DNA of 61,093 nucleotides from Lysobacteraceae bacterium (GTDB lineage Bacteria > Pseudomonadota > Gammaproteobacteria > Xanthomonadales > Rhodanobacteraceae): contig JAGWNA010000013.1 in NCBI GenBank assembly GCA_028871555.1, forward strand, positions 1-61,093, given 5' to 3'. Under the pieces are notes generated by a model that was not told the origin of the DNA, made no database searches, and saw only the letters and a program-made list of their open reading frames with translations. Positions 56,775 through 61,093 of the stretch are shown here, piece by piece. The first letter of the stretch is position 1; the number at the start of each line of letters is the position of its first letter. The position numbers were made by a program, and so were the translations under genes.

Positions 56775-57416
56775 TCACGACATCGACAAAATCTTCCCGG
56801 CGATACCTTCGTCCGCCAGAAGCTTTCCGGCATCGAGAACCACCAGGCGCCCGGCAGTCACCCCTTGCAGATAATCCCCGCGGATGCCCGTGAGCGTGGG
56901 TAGTGCCGGCTGGATGTCGGCCAGCGGAACGTGGCGCACGCCGACGATGGCGTCCGCCAGGACGCCGAAGATCATGTTGCCGGAATGCAGCACGACGACC
57001 TTGTCCAGATCGGTCAACCCCTTTGCGGGCAGGTCGAAGAACGTCTTCAGATCGATGACCACGAGAATCTCGCCGCGCAGGTTGACGATGCCGAGCACGA
57101 ATCGCGGCACGCACGGCAGCGGCGTGAGGTTTTCCAGCGGATGGACCTCGCGGACATAGCGCGATTCAAGCGCATATCGCTCATGCGCAAGAACGAATTC
57201 CACGATCTCGATGCACTCGCCGGGGGCTTCAGCCGGTAGCGGTTCCGCGGCCAGCGCCAGCGCCCTCGCTTTCAGGATCTGCCTTGCCTGTTCGGCAGAT
57301 GGCGCCCGGCCGTGTTCGATGGCGATGCGTGCCGCCTCCAGTCGCCGCTCGATCCCGCGCCAGTCGATGGCTGCCGTTTTTTCGCTGTTTTCCGACGCTG
57401 GACGGTTGCTGTTCAT
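56775..57416 (-). CDS. cheW: CheW-type adaptor with N-terminal extension
   Basis: 213-residue coupling protein. About 65 N-terminal residues (ERRLEAARIAIEHGRAPSAE and QARQILKARALALAAE) form a helix-rich extension before the CheW domain, which has CIEIVEFVLAHERYALESRY, VPRFVLGIVNLRGEILVVID and GDYLQGVTAGRLVVLD. It links receptor and kinase. It overlaps the cheR gene stop by four bases. In Wsp-type operons two CheW proteins flank CheR, as here. Confidence 0.93.
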   Translation of the reverse strand: MNSNRPASENSEKTAAIDWRGIERRLEAARIAIEHGRAPSAEQARQILKARALALAAEPLPAEAPGECIEIVEFVLAHERYALESRYVREVHPLENLTPLPCVPRFVLGIVNLRGEILVVIDLKTFFDLPAKGLTDLDKVVVLHSGNMIFGVLADAIVGVRHVPLADIQPALPTLTGIRGDYLQGVTAGRLVVLDAGKLLADEGIAGKILSMS

Positions 57417-58843
57417 GCCTGCTCCTGTTGCGCCCCGGTGGCCGTGCGCGGCAGGCTCGCGCGCAGCGAACCAATGATCTGGGCGAGTCGGCCGGCGGTC
57501 AGCCTTTCCGACTCAGGGAGCGGCTCGTCGTACGGGTGCGCACGCAGCAGCGTCAGCGCATTGTCGAAATGCCGCTGCGCCTCGCGATGCCGGCTTTGCG
57601 ACAGGCACACGCTGCCCAGCGCGAAGTGCGCGAGCACGAAATCCGGATCGAGATAGAGCGTGCGCAGCAACGACTGCACGGCGGCGTCGCTCTGCCCCTG
57701 TTCCAGCCGGATGGTGGCAAGCAGATACTGGCTGGCGGGATCGAGCCGATCGGCCGCGACGGCTTTCTCGCACCACTGCGCCGCCTCGGCGAGCTTGCCC
57801 CGGTTGGCACAGGCCCGCGCCATGCGCAACAGCGCTTCACCGGCGATCTTCCCGCACGCAGCCGCTTCGCCGGCTTGCGCTTGCGCGCGATCCGGATCCG
57901 GTGGCGCCATACGCCGCGCGATGGCCGGCGCGGCATCCGCAGCGGGCGGTTGCGGCGGCAGCGCCGCAGCCGGCAACGGCGTGCGCGCGATCTTGCGGTA
58001 GAAGACCGCTCCGGCAAACTCGACGGGGGCGAACCGGGCAAACAGGCTGATCGAGGTTTCCGCCGGGCCGACGATGAGCCAGCCGCCATCGACCAGCGCC
58101 CGACGGAGCTTTTCGACGACTTTCTTCGCCTGCGCCGCGGTGAGGTACATCAGCACATTGCGGCAGAAAATCACGTCCATCGCGTCGGTGTCGTTCGCCG
58201 GCGAGGGGTAGCTGTCGTCGGCAAGGTTGAGACAGGAAAACCTCACCCGCTGACGGATGGGCTGCCTGATTTCGAAGCGCGAGTTTTTCGCGGGGGCGAA
58301 ATAGCGCTCGCGCAGCCACGCCGGCGTGGTGCGAAACGACCATTCGCCATATACCCCTTGCGCTGCCTTGCGCAGGAACGCGGGGTTGATGTCGGTAGCC
58401 AGGATGGTCGCGCCGCATTGCACGCCATGCGGAAGCAGCCGATCGACCAGCATGGCGATCGAGTAGGGCTCCTCGCCCGTGCAGCAACCGGCGCTCCAGA
58501 CGCGCAGCGGGCGTGGGACGTCCGCGCGCGCCTGCAGCCGTTCCGGAAGAACGTGTTGCTCAAGTATCTCGAAGCAGCGTTCGTCGCGAAAAAAATAGGT
58601 TTCGCCCACGATCAGGTGCGAAGCAAGGACTCCGATCTGGTCGCGCGTCAGTGAGGTATCCAGGAGCCAGCGCGCGCACGATGGCGCATCCGGCATGCCG
58701 AACACCGGCGCAGCGGCAGCGATGCCCTTCTCGAGATCGCCCCAGCGCTCTTCGGGAAAATGCAGGCCGGTCCGCACGGCGAGCATGGCGCTCAGTCGCG
58801 ACAACAGCGGGCGGGGAAACACGGGTTGCACGCGCCATCTCAT
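57413..58843 (-). CDS. cheR: CheR methyltransferase with C-terminal TPR region
   Basis: 476-residue protein: N-terminal CheR domain (residues about 20-285) with SHLIVGETYFFRDERCFEIL, SAM-binding WSAGCCTGEEPYSIAMLVDR, DVIFCRNVLMYLTAAQAKKV and GWLIVGPAETS. After a proline/alanine linker comes a TPR-like region (AGEALLRMARACANRGKLAE, then DPASQYLLATIRLEQGQSDA, FVLAHFALGSVCLSQSRHRE). The same CheR-TPR arrangement occurs in WspC. It methylates the receptor encoded in the operon. Both ends overlap cheW genes by four bases. Confidence 0.95.
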   Translation of the reverse strand: MRWRVQPVFPRPLLSRLSAMLAVRTGLHFPEERWGDLEKGIAAAAPVFGMPDAPSCARWLLDTSLTRDQIGVLASHLIVGETYFFRDERCFEILEQHVLPERLQARADVPRPLRVWSAGCCTGEEPYSIAMLVDRLLPHGVQCGATILATDINPAFLRKAAQGVYGEWSFRTTPAWLRERYFAPAKNSRFEIRQPIRQRVRFSCLNLADDSYPSPANDTDAMDVIFCRNVLMYLTAAQAKKVVEKLRRALVDGGWLIVGPAETSISLFARFAPVEFAGAVFYRKIARTPLPAAALPPQPPAADAAPAIARRMAPPDPDRAQAQAGEAAACGKIAGEALLRMARACANRGKLAEAAQWCEKAVAADRLDPASQYLLATIRLEQGQSDAAVQSLLRTLYLDPDFVLAHFALGSVCLSQSRHREAQRHFDNALTLLRAHPYDEPLPESERLTAGRLAQIIGSLRASLPRTATGAQQEQA

Positions 58844-59292
58844 GGGGCTTCCAGCGCCTGATCCAGGAAATTTTCTTCTTCCTGCGAAAGAAACACGTCC
58901 AGGTCATGGACGAGAATCAATCCGTCTTCGCCCTTGATGATGCCCGAGAGATTCTCGGCCGCCGAAATGATGCCCTGCGGTGCAACCAGTTCCCGCCCGG
59001 AACAATCGATGACATCCGTCACGGCATCCACGACCAATGCGACCGCGCGCCGCGCCGTATGCGCAATGACAAGCTGATCATCCATGCCGATCTCCCGTTC
59101 GGGAAGGCGAAAGCGCCGACGCAAGCTGATGACCGGCAGAACGCACCCCTGCACGTTGACGACGCCGAGCACGACGTCTGGCGCCTTCAGCAGCATGGCG
59201 ATCTGCACCATGCGGACCACCCTGTCTACCGCCGACAGGCGCAAGGCATAGCGCTGCTCCCCCAGAACAAAGACCACGAATTGATCGGCCAT
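58840..59292 (-). CDS. cheW: CheW-type adaptor, first gene of the operon
   Basis: 150-residue single-domain CheW: FVVFVLGEQRYALRLSAVDR at the start, then VVLGVVNVQGCVLPVISLRR and AENLSGIIKGEDGLILVHDL. GGAGCTC lies upstream of the ATG at 59292, the first gene of the leftward cheW-cheR-cheW-mcp-cheA-cheB-regulator-VOC unit. It overlaps cheR by four bases. Resembles WspB/D adaptors. Confidence 0.94.
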   Translation of the reverse strand: MADQFVVFVLGEQRYALRLSAVDRVVRMVQIAMLLKAPDVVLGVVNVQGCVLPVISLRRRFRLPEREIGMDDQLVIAHTARRAVALVVDAVTDVIDCSGRELVAPQGIISAAENLSGIIKGEDGLILVHDLDVFLSQEEENFLDQALEAP

Positions 59293-59767
59293 CTCGATTG
59301 AGCTCCGATTGATTGAGTTCCGGGCGTCGCCCCCGACCAACGACGCCGTCGATCCTGCTTCACCGTAGTACCTTCGATGCGGCACCGGGAGCAATGGCCT
59401 ACGCAGATTTGCCGGAAATCCGTGACACACGTCTCACCGCGCAGGGAATCGCGGATAATCCGGCTTGCAGTACCTGCCTTGTGCAGCGCTCTTGTGGAGC
59501 CCGCTCGCGGACGATGCCTTTGCTCTGTTGCCGGATCGAAAAGCATCGCGGCTGAAGCCGCGCCACAGGTACGCTGCAAGGGCTTTCGGGCCTGTTGCTT
59601 GTCTCAGGCTCACAATGGGCGGACCCTGCCCTTGCACCGGATGGTGCGGCGCAGTGCAGGCTGTCCCGTTGTGAACGGCCTGCGAAAATCCTGCGGCAAT
59701 AAGCCACGGCCGCAGCCGGCATGCAGGGGGGATTGTTCATGTTGCAGTGCACACAATACGGTAAAGT
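59293..59767. other. 475-bp divergent gap between cheW and the GNAT gene
   Basis: Must carry the chemosensory operon promoter (leftward) and the GNAT promoter (rightward). I see no gene in it and no reliable sigma-70 or sigma-54 boxes. A REP-like repeat covers 59494-59566. Confidence 0.55.
59494..59566. repeat. REP-like inverted repeat
   Basis: Left arm GTGGAGCCCGCTCGCGGACG and right arm CGCGGCTGAAGCCGCGCCAC with GATGC and GCATC extensions. A relaxed member of the family seen at 1759 and 11037; the right arm carries a nested GCGGCTGAAGCCGC palindrome. Confidence 0.65.
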
Positions 59768-60385
59768 ATGGGCATGCAGCTGAATCTTCCCACCCTCCAT
59801 GCCGTCGCCTGCCGCTATCCCATGCTGCCGCCCCGCAGCAGCCAGCGTTTCGCGTATGCGGCACAATCACCGGTGCTGCAAGGCGAACAGGTCTGCATCG
59901 ACGACGGCCGCAAGCTGCACCTGCGCCCGATTGCCGCCAGCGATGTCGCCGCCATGCAGCGCTGCTTCACCCGGCTCTCGCCGGATGCCATCCGCCGCCG
60001 CTTCCTGCACCCGATGTCGGTGCTGCCCGATGCCATGGCACAGCGGCTGTGCCGGATCGATCCCGAGCTCGAATCGGCCTATGTGCTGATGGACGAGAGC
60101 GTCAGTCCTGCCGAGATGCGCGGCGTCGGCCGCATCTACGTGGACAAGGCGACCGACAGTGCGGAGTTCTCGGTGCTGGTGGAACAGGACTGGACCCACC
60201 ACGGCCTCGGCGCCTTCCTGATGCAGCGCCTGGTCGACGACTGCCACCGCCGCCATCTCAATGAGCTGTGGGGCTACGTGCTGATGGAAAACAGCCCGAT
60301 GCTGAGCCTGTGCAAGGAACTGGGCTTCCGCCAGCGCCTGATCCCGGACGAACCGGGCACCGAGCTGATTTCGCTGCAACTCTGA
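59768..60385 (+). CDS. GNAT-family acetyltransferase
   Basis: 205-residue protein with a GNAT domain in the C-terminal 160 residues (KLHLRPIAASDVAAMQRCFT, then acetyl-CoA-binding QDWTHHGLGAFLMQRLVDD). The N-terminal about 40 residues are unrelated. No clear Shine-Dalgarno; an internal ATG at 59774 would remove two residues. Substrate unknown: homologues of this sort may acetylate proteins or small amines. Upstream of mfd with a strong hairpin between. Confidence 0.83.
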   Translation: MGMQLNLPTLHAVACRYPMLPPRSSQRFAYAAQSPVLQGEQVCIDDGRKLHLRPIAASDVAAMQRCFTRLSPDAIRRRFLHPMSVLPDAMAQRLCRIDPELESAYVLMDESVSPAEMRGVGRIYVDKATDSAEFSVLVEQDWTHHGLGAFLMQRLVDDCHRRHLNELWGYVLMENSPMLSLCKELGFRQRLIPDEPGTELISLQL

Positions 60386-60401
60386 TCGCCCCCGCCTTTC
60401 C

Positions 60402-60429
60402 CGACAGCCCCGGTCAACCGGGGCTGTCG
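60402..60429. terminator. Perfect 13-bp hairpin after the GNAT gene
   Basis: CGACAGCCCCGGT and ACCGGGGCTGTCG pair perfectly around CA, 17 bp after the stop codon and about 60 bp before mfd. No long T run; best explanation is a terminator separating the two genes. Confidence 0.75.
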
Positions 60430-60491
60430 CGTTACACTTGCACGCTTTCCCCGGCGCGGCACGACGGTTGCGCCTCGAGCACGCGTCCCCC

Positions 60492-61093
60492 ATGCCCAGC
60501 CTGATCCCGCACCCGCCCCTGCCCACCACCCCCAGGCAGCGCCGCTACTGGACTCCGCCGCACGGTTCGGCCAGGGCGCTGCTGATCGCCGAAGCGGCGC
60601 GCACGCACAGCGGCCTGCTGGTGGCGGTGACCCGCGATACTCAGCGCGCGCAGGCGCTGGAGGCGGAGCTGAAGATCTATGCCGACGGCTTGCCGGTGCT
60701 GCATTTCCCGGACTGGGAAACCCTGCCCTACGACGTGTTCAGCCCGCTGTCGGAAATCGTCTCGCAGCGCATCGCCACGCTGTACCGGCTGCCCGGCGTG
60801 ACACGCGGCGTGCTGGTGGTGCCGGTCGCCACCTTGATGCAGCGGATCGCCCCGCGCTCGCACATCGCCGACAGCAGCCTGCTGCTGGCCAGGGGCCAGA
60901 AGCTGGACCTGGCGCACGAAAAGCGGCGGCTGGAATCGTCCGGTTACCGCAACGTGCCGCAGGTGGCCGAGCCGGGCGACTTCGCCGTGCGCGGCGCGCT
61001 GCTGGACATCTTTCCGATGGGCACCGCCGAGCCGTACCGCATCGAGCTGTTCGACGACGAAGTGGAATCGATCCGCAGCTTCGATCCGGAAAC
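60492..61093 (+). CDS. mfd: Transcription-repair coupling factor Mfd (N-terminal part, cut by window edge)
   Basis: About 200 residues of Mfd beginning MPSLIPHPPLPTTPRQRRYW. It shows the UvrB-like D1 region: HFPDWETLPYDVFSPLSEIV, SQRIATLYRLPG, and RLESSGYRNVPQVAEPGDFA, followed by RGALLDIFPMG. Mfd displaces stalled RNA polymerase and recruits UvrA for repair. The remainder, including the translocase motifs, lies past the right edge. Confidence 0.93.
   Translation, partial: MPSLIPHPPLPTTPRQRRYWTPPHGSARALLIAEAARTHSGLLVAVTRDTQRAQALEAELKIYADGLPVLHFPDWETLPYDVFSPLSEIVSQRIATLYRLPGVTRGVLVVPVATLMQRIAPRSHIADSSLLLARGQKLDLAHEKRRLESSGYRNVPQVAEPGDFAVRGALLDIFPMGTAEPYRIELFDDEVESIRSFDPE

Noticed and set aside
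59293..59460. Sigma-54 promoter for the chemosensory operon
   Set aside because: TGGC/TTGC-like bits exist but not at proper spacing or with a convincing consensus.

Overview
High-GC, gene-dense bacterial chromosome segment with no IS element, phage gene, CRISPR array, rRNA or tRNA that I could see. The queA-tgt-yajC-secD block, the divergent serA / D-2-hydroxyglutarate dehydrogenase pair, dispersed hairpin (REP-like) repeats of the GGAGCCCGC...GCGGGCTCC and GTAGGAGC...GCTCCTAC type, and many Xanthomonadales-like proteins suggest a gammaproteobacterium of the Rhodanobacteraceae (Rhodanobacter/Dyella-like). This taxonomic call is inference from gene content, not from a marker gene.

Layout. 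1-4.2 kb: queuosine/Sec operon on the minus strand, with secD cut by the left edge. 4.3-7.9 kb: DesK/DesR-type two-component system with an ABC-2 exporter. 8.2-14.9 kb: housekeeping and metabolic genes (class III aminotransferase, psiF, upp, proline iminopeptidase, D-2-hydroxyglutarate dehydrogenase divergent from serA). 15-17.3 kb: HPP-like membrane protein, receiver-like protein and CBS-pair protein. 17.6-20.4 kb: 3-hydroxybutyrate dehydrogenase, acetoacetate decarboxylase and a patatin, a ketone-body/polyhydroxybutyrate-type operon.

20.9-37.6 kb is the most interesting stretch. A leftward operon (arsS, arsM, two rSAM-associated glycosyltransferase-like enzymes, Pit phosphate transporter) faces a two-gene rightward unit (sterol-desaturase-like hydroxylase and a YnjF-like CDP-alcohol phosphatidyltransferase). 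Convergent with that unit is an apparent ten-kilobase leftward operon: TVP38-FAD oxidoreductase fusion, DUF547 protein, TonB-dependent receptor, YnjB-like binding lipoprotein, two permeases, ATPase, and two uncharacterised ThuA/GATase-like proteins. Together these look like a pathway that methylates arsenic, builds an arsenosugar, may attach it to lipid, and has a dedicated outer- and inner-membrane uptake route. The connection between uptake and synthesis is inference.

37.7-41.3 kb: DUF6789 membrane protein, ECF sigma factor and a bufferin-type copper metallophore operon (BufA1 precursor, MNIO maturase, BufC partner, DoxX/HvfX). 41.5-48.5 kb: patatin lipoprotein, alpha/beta hydrolase, DUF427, AraC regulator, AhpD-like protein, DoxX-like protein, haloacid dehalogenase and VOC protein. 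48.5-59.3 kb: a Wsp-like chemosensory operon (cheW-cheR/TPR-cheW-mcp-cheA/REC-cheB) ending in a REC-GAF-PAS-GAF-GGDEF-EAL protein whose GGDEF motif is degenerate and whose EAL is intact, so its output is probably c-di-GMP breakdown. 59.8-61.1 kb: GNAT acetyltransferase and the start of mfd, cut by the right edge.
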